The notes below the pieces were generated by a model that was given only the letters and a program-made list of their open reading frames with translations, ran no database searches and had not been told where the DNA came from. A program made the position numbers and the translations under genes. Positions 27,490 to 35,936 of a stretch of 64,000 nt of DNA are shown piece by piece; positions within the stretch are counted from its first letter, which is position 1; each line of letters begins with the position of its first letter. The stretch is taken from positions 173,206 to 237,205 of the forward strand of contig NZ_QMHO01000006.1 of assembly GCF_003313505.1 (NCBI RefSeq). Reading direction: 5' to 3'. This stretch comes from Pedobacter nanyangensis. Its GTDB lineage: Bacteria; Bacteroidota; Bacteroidia; Sphingobacteriales; Sphingobacteriaceae.

Positions 27490-27718
27490 TTAGGTAGCCA
27501 TTTTTGGGTTAGTTGGACAAACTTAAATCTTTATAGGCAAAATAATCTGACCGAGGTCATTTATGCAAAATAAGATTAAGAAATGATTAACGGAAATAAA
27601 AATAAATCACGTCAGCAAAAATTTTCATCTTCGAAGTATCCGGGGCAAAAGCTAGCGATAATCCATACATAACTCAAAAACCGAAGTAATTTCATGCTTG
27701 AGATCAAATTACAGAAAC

Positions 27719-28450
27719 CTACAATTTCCCCAGCAGCTCCTGAGCTTTTTGATATGGCGCCGCATCTTTTGATATTTTCTCCAGCCAAAATTTACAAGCT
27801 GTCCTATTCTCTTCTTTAAGATAGCTCATGGCCAAGGCATAAACAGCATCATACTTATACACAGATTGACCGTTAAACAATTCTTCCAATAACAATCTGC
27901 CCCTGGCCACTTCGCCCGTTTCCACCAGGGCAACTGCATAGTAATAACTGATCATGGCGTTTCGAGCGTCGGCAACATGCAATTTCGCCAAAACAACCTT
28001 GGCATCCGCATATTTTTTATCATTAAATAAGGCGGCCGCTTCATCTAGGTCCGTTTTCTCGGCACCACGCTCGGCAACGCTCATTTGCGGAGCGCCATTA
28101 AATTGTTGATACAAATCGTCATTCCAAGGCGCCCACACCAACATGCCAAGCACCAACACTGCGGCTACCGCCGAAATCCATTTTAACCGATGGTTCAGTT
28201 TGAGCACCTTTGGCGATGCAGCTTCCTCAAAATGCTCCGTATTTAAGCTCCTCAAAGTTTCCACCAGTGCCGCTCTGCCAACATCATTGGCCAGTTCCAT
28301 TTGCAAACTACTATGGATATCATAGTAATCAGCCAGATACTGTTTAAGTTCCTGGTCATGCACCAAAAGACTTTCAAACTCCAAGCGTTCGCTATCGCTT
28401 AAATCGCCTTCCACATATTGGGCTGTCCATAAAATTTTGTCCTCAGTCAT
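27719..28450 (-). CDS. Anti-sigma-like membrane protein with periplasmic TPR-like region
   Basis: 243 residues. The cytoplasmic N terminus (TEDKILWTAQYVEGDLSDSERLEFE) resembles the helical N-terminal domain of zinc-free anti-sigma factors, with the family pattern of an acidic helix that counts down to a short linker. One membrane span lies at about 90-108 (WISAVAAVLVLGMLVWAPW). The outside part contains helix pairs resembling tetratricopeptide repeats (DEAAALFNDKKYADAKVVLAKL, MISYYYAVALVETGE). The start overlaps the sigma gene by 8 bp, so the two are translationally coupled. Inferred role: it holds the sigma factor until an envelope signal is sensed by the TPR part. Confidence 0.82.
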   Translation of the reverse strand: MTEDKILWTAQYVEGDLSDSERLEFESLLVHDQELKQYLADYYDIHSSLQMELANDVGRAALVETLRSLNTEHFEEAASPKVLKLNHRLKWISAVAAVLVLGMLVWAPWNDDLYQQFNGAPQMSVAERGAEKTDLDEAAALFNDKKYADAKVVLAKLHVADARNAMISYYYAVALVETGEVARGRLLLEELFNGQSVYKYDAVYALAMSYLKEENRTACKFWLEKISKDAAPYQKAQELLGKL

Positions 28451-29006
28451 TTTTCCTATCGATTAATTTAACCAAGCTTGCCATACATTCAGATTTTTTC
28501 TTTCTCAAATAACCATAAGTAACACCTAAAGTTTCGGCCACCTTTTCCTGTGCTTCGCCTTTCATGCTCCATCTGATAATTTCCTTACAACGTTCGCCAA
28601 GTTGCTCAAAGGCCCTTAAAAACAAATTGGCCTGTTCTTTTTGCAAGGCCAGGGCTTCGGCCTGTTCAAATGTATCCTCGCCAATATGTAATAAATCGTC
28701 TTCGTTTTTTGTTACCGGGCTTATCGCTCTTTTTTTCAGTTCGTTAAGCCATTTACGTTTACACACCAATAATAAAAAAGGTTCAAAAGGGCAGGTTAAC
28801 TGCAAGCCTTTGTACTTCGCCTGGTTATAAATATCAACCAAAGCCTCCTGAAAAATATCTGCGGCATCATCGGCACTGCCGTTATTAAATAAAACGAACG
28901 ACTTCACCTTTCCCGCACACTTCTTATAAATTTCATTCACCAAAGCCACTTCATTATTTAAAAGTGCAATAAGGTAACGTTGGTCATCGTGTACTTTTTT
29001 GGCCAT
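28443..29006 (-). CDS. ECF-type sigma-70 factor
   Basis: 187 residues. Region 2 is visible as SFVLFNNGSADDAADIFQEALVDIYNQAKYK, and region 4 as LGERCKEIIRWSMKGEAQEKVAETLGVTYGYLRKKKSEC with a helix-turn-helix. The long separation and the region 4 sequence group it with ECF-like sigma factors that lack a TonB/SusC partner. It overlaps the anti-sigma-like gene by 8 bp and faces a lipoprotein/PKD/CHAT gene set across 449 bp. A -7-like TACTTTTA box (29024-29031, reverse strand) lies about 18 nt before the start, which is weak. Targets are probably the diverging genes, but no shared promoter motif could be defined by eye. Confidence 0.9.
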   Translation of the reverse strand: MAKKVHDDQRYLIALLNNEVALVNEIYKKCAGKVKSFVLFNNGSADDAADIFQEALVDIYNQAKYKGLQLTCPFEPFLLLVCKRKWLNELKKRAISPVTKNEDDLLHIGEDTFEQAEALALQKEQANLFLRAFEQLGERCKEIIRWSMKGEAQEKVAETLGVTYGYLRKKKSECMASLVKLIDRKND

Positions 29007-29455
29007 TGATCATTGATTTATGCTAAAAGTATCATTTATTAGGGAAAGTAAAAAGGATTTTAACCGATCAGAAAAGCAATACCACTGCACCAAACCATCG
29101 TCAGTCCCACTTTCGCTCATAGTCCTCGGCACTTCGCTACGCTCGGCCTGCGGGCTAATCCGCTCAATTGGGTTTAGTTTACTCCAACCTGTGCAATTAA
29201 ACCAACTCGTTGGACTTTCTATCTGTCTATCTGGTTCATAAAGAGAAATTACAACCACCTAAACAGATAGGTGCAACACGGCCAACTACATTCCTTTGCC
29301 ATCTTTGCGACTTCCTTTATTACTTCGCGTTAAATGAAAACATTCATTTTTTTTAAAAAACACAGGGTAACAATTTTTCATCATGCTTGATATACCACCA
29401 AACGGCGATTGCTGAAAAGCCATAACAGAGTAAGCAGCACTAAACTTTAGAAACG
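29007..29455. other. Divergent intergenic region between sigma factor and lipoprotein
   Basis: 449 bp without a credible gene. It must hold promoters for both directions. From 29100 to 29215 lies a repeat-like stretch (CTTCGCTACGCTCGG, CTGCGGGCTAATCCGC) resembling part of 53395-53450, so a decayed repetitive element sits inside it. The rest is AT-rich. I see no convincing operator or riboswitch. Confidence 0.6.
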
Positions 29456-30442
29456 ATGAAAACTTTAAACTTAAAAAATACGCTTTCTACCATTGCCCTA
29501 GCTTTATTGGTTACGGCATTATTTCAAGCTTGTAAAAAAGATAAAACCCAAAGAAATTCGGCTTATAGCGCAGCAGAATTTACCGCCCTATTTGGGCCAC
29601 AGGGGCAGCGTTTGCAAATTAACGCCAGCATTGCCAATACCTTCACCTTAAAGGGGGGTACAAAAATAACCATCCCGGCCAATGCCTTTAAATTAAATGG
29701 AAACACCGTAGCTGGCCCGGTGGTAATTACCGCAGCAGAGTTTTTGAAACGAAGCGATGTTGTTTTTAGCGGCACCAATACCAACCACATTAGCGGGGCA
29801 CCTTTAGAATCCGATGGCTTTATTTACCTCAATGCCTCCGTGAACGGCATCAATGTAGACAAAGCCCTTGGTGCAAACATAGACATTGCCATTGCTACCA
29901 ATAACACCCGTGCCACACAAATTTGGGAAGGCGTTGAAAAAGTAGATAATGCCAACCAAATGGCTTGGCAAGCACCTGCGCAAAACCCTAACGGAGCTGC
30001 CGGCGGCGCACCTCGCGAAGTGCTTCCCGCAGCCGGCTTTTACAACTTCCAAATGGGAAATCTAGGCTGGATCAACTGCGACGTGTTTTATGCCTACAGC
30101 AACCCAAAAACCACCACCAGGGTAACTATTGCCAACAACCCAGGCAGTTTTGCCACCTTTATGGGATATACGGGCGAAACTTTTGTTTTCTTTTGCGCCA
30201 AAGGAAGCAATGTGGTAGCACAATTATATACTTATGACGGCCCTAACGGTGTAAAAAGTTATACCAATATGATGCCTGTAGGCGTTGAAGGAAAATACAT
30301 CTCCTTTGCCATCAAAAACGGCAAATATTACTATGCTGATTTAACCACCACCATTACCCCCAACCAGAACATCACCTTAACCTTGGCCGAAACCACTGAG
30401 GCCGCCATACAACAGGCTATTGATGCACTGAACACTTATTGA
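29456..30442 (+). CDS. Lipoprotein with ZU5-like domain
   Basis: 328 residues. A signal peptide ends in a lipobox-like LFQAC (Cys26) followed by Lys-Lys-Asp, so it is probably lipidated and placed in the inner or outer membrane. Residues about 50-140 (FTLKGGTKITIPANAF ... VAGPVVITAAEFLKRSD) match the pattern of the ZU5-like beta-sandwich found in many Bacteroidetes surface proteins. The C-terminal half, from about 190, looks like another beta-rich domain. Function unknown; it is the first gene of the plus-strand set facing the sigma factor. Confidence 0.75.
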   Translation: MKTLNLKNTLSTIALALLVTALFQACKKDKTQRNSAYSAAEFTALFGPQGQRLQINASIANTFTLKGGTKITIPANAFKLNGNTVAGPVVITAAEFLKRSDVVFSGTNTNHISGAPLESDGFIYLNASVNGINVDKALGANIDIAIATNNTRATQIWEGVEKVDNANQMAWQAPAQNPNGAAGGAPREVLPAAGFYNFQMGNLGWINCDVFYAYSNPKTTTRVTIANNPGSFATFMGYTGETFVFFCAKGSNVVAQLYTYDGPNGVKSYTNMMPVGVEGKYISFAIKNGKYYYADLTTTITPNQNITLTLAETTEAAIQQAIDALNTY

Positions 30443-30607
30443 AAGTAAATTACCCAAATAAATTGACTTTAAACATGCTTCGCAAATTGGCAGTGATGGC
30501 ACCCCACCTCACTGCTGATAGCGGAGCAATTACAGTTTACGGCTTTCGTTTAATCTTCGGTCAACAGGCATTCATCCATCAAAATTATTCCCTATATTTA
30601 ATCATCC

Positions 30608-32605
30608 ATGAAGAAATTATTGACGTTTTTCCTGCTCTACTCCTGTTGTACGGTAATCAATGCACAGGTAATGCCCACCGATACCGTGCCGGCAATTATC
30701 CACTACAAAACCGAAAACGGCATAACAAAATTTACCAGCGAGCTAAGGCCTTTGCGTGCCATTGCCGGTGCACCAGCACCATTTTACACCTACTTTTGGG
30801 AATTTGGCGATGGCGGTTTTAGTTTCGAGGAAAACCCGTCGCATATCATACGTTACGACTCGATTATGGTGCGCCTGTTTGCTACCAACAATTACGATGA
30901 TGGCAAACGCCCGCCTACCCGCCCCAAACCTATCATTAGGCCGCCAGGCCCCAAACCTCCCGTAGCCAAGCCAATGCTAGCCGCCAATGATGGATATAAT
31001 CTGTTTAAAATGGGTGGAAATATCGAGATGAAAACCAACTGCATGCCCAAACCTGGAGACGACATGATGTTGGTGCTGGGCTACAGGAACAAACTTGAAA
31101 ACGGGCAAAACAACCTGAACGGTACATTAGCCATTTTATATAACGACGCAGAATTTAGCCAAAACAACTTTGACCTGGCCGAATCACGAACATACCATAA
31201 CGAGAAGAAATCAGACCTTAAATCGCTTTTGAATACAGCATTTCTGAAAAATAAAAATCAGGAACCTGTGTATTATGCTTCTTCTGAAAAACATTTCAAT
31301 TTATCACCCGCCGAAAAAGTACTGCTGAAAGATCAGGCCAAAGCATTTAAAAACCAGCAAAGCTGGAAATTTGAGAACTTACAGCAAAATGAAGAACGTT
31401 TTGTGTTCTTGCATTTTAAAACCACTCCCGAAATGCTCAAAGACACCAATGCAGTGGTACGTATTGCCGGCGCATTCATTCCTGATAATCCTTTAGTTGA
31501 AACTGAATTTTTTACTTTGGAACTCCAAATTGTGGCTTCTCATGACCCCAATAAAATGGTGCTGCGCAAAAGTAGAATGAATTACCGCTTTACGGGTAAA
31601 AACCGGGAGCTTACCTATAAGGTCCGCTTCCAGAACACGGGTAAAGGCCCCGCCAAAAAAATTGACGTGGGTGTAAACATTTCGGAAGTATTTGACCCCG
31701 CAACCCTAAAAGTAGTAAAAACCAAGCCCCAAGTAATTCAATGCGACTCGGCCTATGCCAACCAAAGTTGCCTGAAAACCTTTTTTAGCGCAGATAGCGT
31801 ACATTTTGTTTTCACCAACATTTACCTCCCCGGCATGAAACAGAAAGGAGTAAAAGATGCCGACTCCACTCAGGGCTTTGTGGAATACAAGATCAAATTC
31901 AAGGAAAAACCACCTAAACTGCCCATCAAAAGCGGAGCAGCCATTGTATTTGACAAAAATGAACCTATTTATACCAACAGAGCGGTTGGCCGCTTTAAAA
32001 TGGGGCTTTCGCCCGGAATTATTGTAGGCTATGGCTTCCCCTTTGAAACAGACAATGGCAATTACTTAAACGGTAAAAACTTTGTATTGGGCGCCAGCTT
32101 ATCGCCCTATGCCTCCCATCGTTATTATTGGCAGGTTGAACTTTATTTTAACGCCTTTAGGGAAAGTACGTATCAGGTACCCGTTGCTACAGCCACGAAA
32201 GATACGGTAATAAACCGCATTGACCACATAATTTTGAACAAACAACTTTACCAAACCACTAAGGTAAATACCATTAATGCGGTACCGCTGCAAATGAGAT
32301 ATAACATCAGCAAGTATATTGGCGCAGGCGCCGGCACTCTAGTTGCGCTTGATCTTTATCATCGTACTTCGAGCGAACTACGTTACCGCCTACGTACTCA
32401 AAATGCCCAGGGCGTTCCCATTGAGCTGGATTACAACCGTGATATGGGCCAGATAAATAAAAATTTTGCTGATCTGAGAGTCTCATTTTTTGCGGATATC
32501 CAATTGGGATTGGTCAGAGTGGGGCCTGCTTTGGGTTTTAGATACATCTTTGATCCTAAAACCAATAACAACAGAATGAGTACGTATGTGACCTGGAAGT
32601 TTTAG
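30608..32605 (+). CDS. PKD-domain outer-membrane barrel protein
   Basis: 665 residues with a signal peptide (about 1-19). A PKD domain lies at about 45-95 (FYTYFWEFGDGGFSFEENPSH), then a Pro-rich linker. A beta-sandwich follows at about 320-450, with ASHDPNKM and LTYKVRFQNTGKGPAKKI typical of the surface DUF11-like unit. From about 470 to the end are alternating amphipathic strands finishing in an aromatic residue (TYVTWKF), as in an outer-membrane barrel. This suggests a surface-exposed receptor or scaffold. It lies 155 bp before the CHAT protease gene, and I read the two as functional partners. Confidence 0.8.
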   Translation: MKKLLTFFLLYSCCTVINAQVMPTDTVPAIIHYKTENGITKFTSELRPLRAIAGAPAPFYTYFWEFGDGGFSFEENPSHIIRYDSIMVRLFATNNYDDGKRPPTRPKPIIRPPGPKPPVAKPMLAANDGYNLFKMGGNIEMKTNCMPKPGDDMMLVLGYRNKLENGQNNLNGTLAILYNDAEFSQNNFDLAESRTYHNEKKSDLKSLLNTAFLKNKNQEPVYYASSEKHFNLSPAEKVLLKDQAKAFKNQQSWKFENLQQNEERFVFLHFKTTPEMLKDTNAVVRIAGAFIPDNPLVETEFFTLELQIVASHDPNKMVLRKSRMNYRFTGKNRELTYKVRFQNTGKGPAKKIDVGVNISEVFDPATLKVVKTKPQVIQCDSAYANQSCLKTFFSADSVHFVFTNIYLPGMKQKGVKDADSTQGFVEYKIKFKEKPPKLPIKSGAAIVFDKNEPIYTNRAVGRFKMGLSPGIIVGYGFPFETDNGNYLNGKNFVLGASLSPYASHRYYWQVELYFNAFRESTYQVPVATATKDTVINRIDHIILNKQLYQTTKVNTINAVPLQMRYNISKYIGAGAGTLVALDLYHRTSSELRYRLRTQNAQGVPIELDYNRDMGQINKNFADLRVSFFADIQLGLVRVGPALGFRYIFDPKTNNNRMSTYVTWKF

Positions 32606-32760
32606 TCGTTGGCGCTTCACAGAAATTACCAACAAAGATTTCTTAAAATGAACCACATACACACAGCGTTAACCAAGCACGCCTATGGTTAAAATAAGAA
32701 GTTACACGACATAAAAAATTGAAATGACGCTTTTTAGGAGCATTTTGCTATTTTAGCTAC

Positions 32761-35430
32761 ATGCGCCAATTCATCAAACATTTGTGCCTAGTATGCTTGC
32801 TATTGCAAACAAGTACACTTTTTGCGCAAAGCGATGATTTGGACAAAAAGCTAGGCCAATTTAAACAGCAAAATGACCTAAGCAATTGGATTTACGAACA
32901 ACTTGATGAAGCAAATGCAAAGCCCGAAAGCGCTGTTAACCGCCTTTTAAAGGCACAAAAAGAACGTTGGCGAAACACCAAAACTCCCGACGAGCATTTT
33001 GCTTGGCTAAACCTACTTAGCACCTTAGGTTATTATGAACTGCTCGATGGAAATATTCTGGGCTCTATCAATACCTACGAAAATGCACTCAGTTTCTTCC
33101 AAAAGCACCAAATATTAAGCTACGATATCGTAGAATATAACTTAAAGCCCCTAAGCAATAACTATACGCGTTTGGGCGACTATGAGCGTGCCCTATACAT
33201 CCAAAAACAGAGCATTGATTTTCAGCGGGCTTACAACGAAAATCCCAGCAAAATGGCTAACATCTATGGAAATATGGCTATTTCCTACCGTTCTATGTCG
33301 CGTTTGGCCGACGCACACCAGGCTATTCAAAGTGCATTTGATTTAAAGCCCGATGCCAAAACACGTGTTATGCTCTATAATGTACTGGCCGATATTTTGT
33401 ATGAAGAAGGCAATTACGCCAAAGCCGCCTTGGTAGTTCAACAAAACATTAAAGCACAAGCCAGCATAGATGATGAAAGCGCCTACTGGTTGATGGGAAC
33501 TTATACTACTGCCGGAAATGTACAATTGGAGCTTAAGCAGTATGCAAAAGGCAGGCAGTTTTACCTGAAAGCCTTAGCCCTTCTTAACCAATATTTTCCT
33601 TACGGCCGCCTGCGTGAAAAAGCAAACATCTTTACGCAACTCGCCAAAACCTTTATTGCTACCAAACAGCCTAAAGAAGCCATTGCCTACAGTCAAAAAT
33701 CGTTGGTTACGCTTGGCATTATGCAAAATAATACCATTAACGAGCAAAAAATATTTGGCGATTATAAAGTGGTGGATGCTTTTATGCAGATTGCAAAGGC
33801 CCAACTTTTGCTTGGCCAACCGGAACAGGCCATTCGCAGTATTAACCTGAGTTTAACGGCTGCTGATAAAATCAGGGATGAATTTGGCGCTGACATTACC
33901 AAGGAACGCTTGCAAAAGAGCTTGAAACAAATTGCCGAACAGGGCATTGCCATCAACTATCTCCTGTTCCAAAAAAGCAACGACCGGAAATACCTGTACC
34001 AAATTCTTTTACTGGCCGAGCAAAGCAAAAGCCGCACCTTATTGGAGCAGATGGAACGAAGCCAAAGTGCTGCGGCCAAAAATGTAAAAGCAGATCCTTT
34101 ACTGCTCAAAAAACAATCTTTGGAACGGGCCATTATTTATCAGGAAAAACAGTTCATTGAATTAAAAACCGCCAAATTGCAGGAAATTATTGCTGGATTG
34201 AAATTTCAACTGGCATTAGTGAACAAGAAAATCGCTCAAAAACACCCACAAGAAGAGCCGCTTTTTACCAAAGAAATTAATTTAGCGCTGTTGCCCAAGC
34301 ACCGTTTTATCGAGTATTTTTTTGGCGATGAGCATGTTTATATCATCAACATCAACCAACAAAAAATTGAGGGCGTTTTGAAGCTAAACCATGCCCCGCA
34401 AATCAGGGAAACCGTTAAAGCATTTGTACAAACTTATTTCCAGCAGGGTCCTACCGAAATGGCCAATGCCCCACAATCATTTTATAAGGCATCCAATAAA
34501 ATTTATCAATTAATATTTGCTCCTTTAGGGGTTAAACCACAAGAAACCCTAACCATTATTCCCGATGGCATTTTGGGCTACCTGTCTTTCGATGGGCTTA
34601 TAACCCGAACAAATTATGTGGAGAACATTGCCGCATGGCCCCTCTTAATTAAAGTACACCTGAGCAGCTATGCTTTTTCCTTAAAAACCTTGCTGCTTAA
34701 AAAACCTAAAAAAGATAACCATGGTTTTGCTGGGCTATTTATTACGCATGCCGCTGGTAAAAATGCCCCGCTTTTGGCCGTTGAACAAGAAGCTGCCGAA
34801 ATCAAAAAAAACATCAAAGGCGTTTTCCTATACAACGATGAAGTAAACGCCAAAAGTTTTGAGCAACAATTTGTGCAGCGCAACATTCTTCACATTGGAA
34901 CACATGCCTATCTTTCGGGGCCGAACCAAGAACCCACCCTCGATTTTGAACAGGAAAAAATGTACCTCTTTGAGCTTTCGGCAAAACAACAAGTACCGTC
35001 ATTGGTAGTTTTAAGCGCATGCCGAACTGCCGATGGTGTTTTGGCAGATGGTGAAGGGATCATTAGCCTTTCGCGTGGCTTTAACGCCATTGGCACTTCT
35101 GCTACCATTGCAGGCTTATGGAATGTTAATGATCGTGCGGTAGCTTATATCACTACGCATTTCTACCAATCACTTTTAAAGGGAAATAGTGGAACCGAAG
35201 CCCTTAGAACAGCCAAATTAGCATGGATCAACGATCCCCAAACCTCAAGCGCATTGATGCTCCCCTATTATTGGGATAGCTTGGTGTATATCGGGAAAAA
35301 TCAAACATTTGAGTTGGAAAAACCATTTTTCAGCGTATGGATGTTGTGGGCCTTTAGCGGATTAGCAGTTATCCTAACCTGCATTTTTACCGTCAGGATT
35401 TTGGCCCGTAAAACAAAAGTATCCGCCTAA
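32761..35430 (+). CDS. TPR-CHAT domain protease, C-terminally membrane-anchored
   Basis: 889 residues. A signal-like N terminus (about 1-22, ending LFAQ) is followed by tetratricopeptide repeats to about 400 and a helical linker to about 500. The CHAT domain covers about 590-850: His715 in LHIGTHA and Cys754 in VVLSACRTADG form the expected caspase-like dyad, followed by GEGIISLSRGF and AGLWNVND, which are standard CHAT motifs. One membrane span lies at about 862-882 with a short Lys/Arg tail. CHAT proteases cleave target proteins when activated through their TPRs. Here the protease would sit in the periplasm, anchored in the inner membrane. Substrate and trigger are unknown. Confidence 0.92.
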   Translation: MRQFIKHLCLVCLLLQTSTLFAQSDDLDKKLGQFKQQNDLSNWIYEQLDEANAKPESAVNRLLKAQKERWRNTKTPDEHFAWLNLLSTLGYYELLDGNILGSINTYENALSFFQKHQILSYDIVEYNLKPLSNNYTRLGDYERALYIQKQSIDFQRAYNENPSKMANIYGNMAISYRSMSRLADAHQAIQSAFDLKPDAKTRVMLYNVLADILYEEGNYAKAALVVQQNIKAQASIDDESAYWLMGTYTTAGNVQLELKQYAKGRQFYLKALALLNQYFPYGRLREKANIFTQLAKTFIATKQPKEAIAYSQKSLVTLGIMQNNTINEQKIFGDYKVVDAFMQIAKAQLLLGQPEQAIRSINLSLTAADKIRDEFGADITKERLQKSLKQIAEQGIAINYLLFQKSNDRKYLYQILLLAEQSKSRTLLEQMERSQSAAAKNVKADPLLLKKQSLERAIIYQEKQFIELKTAKLQEIIAGLKFQLALVNKKIAQKHPQEEPLFTKEINLALLPKHRFIEYFFGDEHVYIININQQKIEGVLKLNHAPQIRETVKAFVQTYFQQGPTEMANAPQSFYKASNKIYQLIFAPLGVKPQETLTIIPDGILGYLSFDGLITRTNYVENIAAWPLLIKVHLSSYAFSLKTLLLKKPKKDNHGFAGLFITHAAGKNAPLLAVEQEAAEIKKNIKGVFLYNDEVNAKSFEQQFVQRNILHIGTHAYLSGPNQEPTLDFEQEKMYLFELSAKQQVPSLVVLSACRTADGVLADGEGIISLSRGFNAIGTSATIAGLWNVNDRAVAYITTHFYQSLLKGNSGTEALRTAKLAWINDPQTSSALMLPYYWDSLVYIGKNQTFELEKPFFSVWMLWAFSGLAVILTCIFTVRILARKTKVSA

Positions 35431-35777
35431 GCCACTGCAAAATAAATACGCTGAGGATATTCGCCAAAAGTAAAATGAACTACTTCACAAAGCCAAATCT
35501 TTAAATCTACTTTCTCATTTTGGTACGCCGCTAAAAAATAATTGGCCCCTCCACCTAAGTTTTCTTCACCCAAACGGATCAGGGTTAAAAACGATGCTTG
35601 TTCAAAAGGTTCATTGGCTATGTTTAATTTAATTTCGTTTGCACTATTACTCAGCAGATCAAGCCACTCATCAGCCCCTTGAATCATTTGCAGGTCTTCG
35701 GCATCACCAACCCATTCTGGCAATTCCACAAACCATTCGGCTTTGTCTGTTTTATAAAACCTTAAATTTCGTTTCAC
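35427..35777 (-). CDS. DUF6717-like small protein
   Basis: 116 residues, no signal peptide or membrane span. The start KRNLRFYKTDKAEWFVELPEW and the VHFTFGEYPQRIYFAV end match the pattern of the DUF6717 family as I remember it: a small acidic Trp-rich protein found singly in Bacteroidetes and other bacteria. Function unknown. Its last four bases overlap the CHAT stop codon region on the opposite strand, so the two genes converge without a terminator. Confidence 0.75.
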   Translation of the reverse strand: MKRNLRFYKTDKAEWFVELPEWVGDAEDLQMIQGADEWLDLLSNSANEIKLNIANEPFEQASFLTLIRLGEENLGGGANYFLAAYQNEKVDLKIWLCEVVHFTFGEYPQRIYFAVA

Positions 35778-35806
35778 TATGAATTTGATTTTTTTAACGC
35801 TTTAAT

Positions 35807-35923
35807 GACCTCCAAGAGGTCAAACATTTATAAAATAGCCTATCGCCTTTGGTACGACTCCTACGGAGTCGCATACTTTTACCCATTTTTTTTCTATAAT
35901 ATTGAAATCCTTCGGATTTTCAA
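35807..35923. repeat. Composite palindromic element, copy A
   Basis: Three short palindromes in a row: GACCTCCAAGAGGTC (35807-35821), CGACTCCTACGGAGTCG (35855-35871) and GAAATCCTTCGGATTTTC (about 35904-35921). The same three, in inverted order and orientation, recur at 63802-63915, with a similar AT-rich linker containing TTTATAAA. It is probably a non-autonomous palindromic repeat of the REP type. Confidence 0.88.
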
Positions 35924-35936
35924 TTAAGTATCTAAC

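Noticed and set aside
27719..29006. FecI/FecR-type siderophore signalling pair
   Set aside because: The membrane protein lacks the FecR domain and there is no TonB-dependent receptor nearby.
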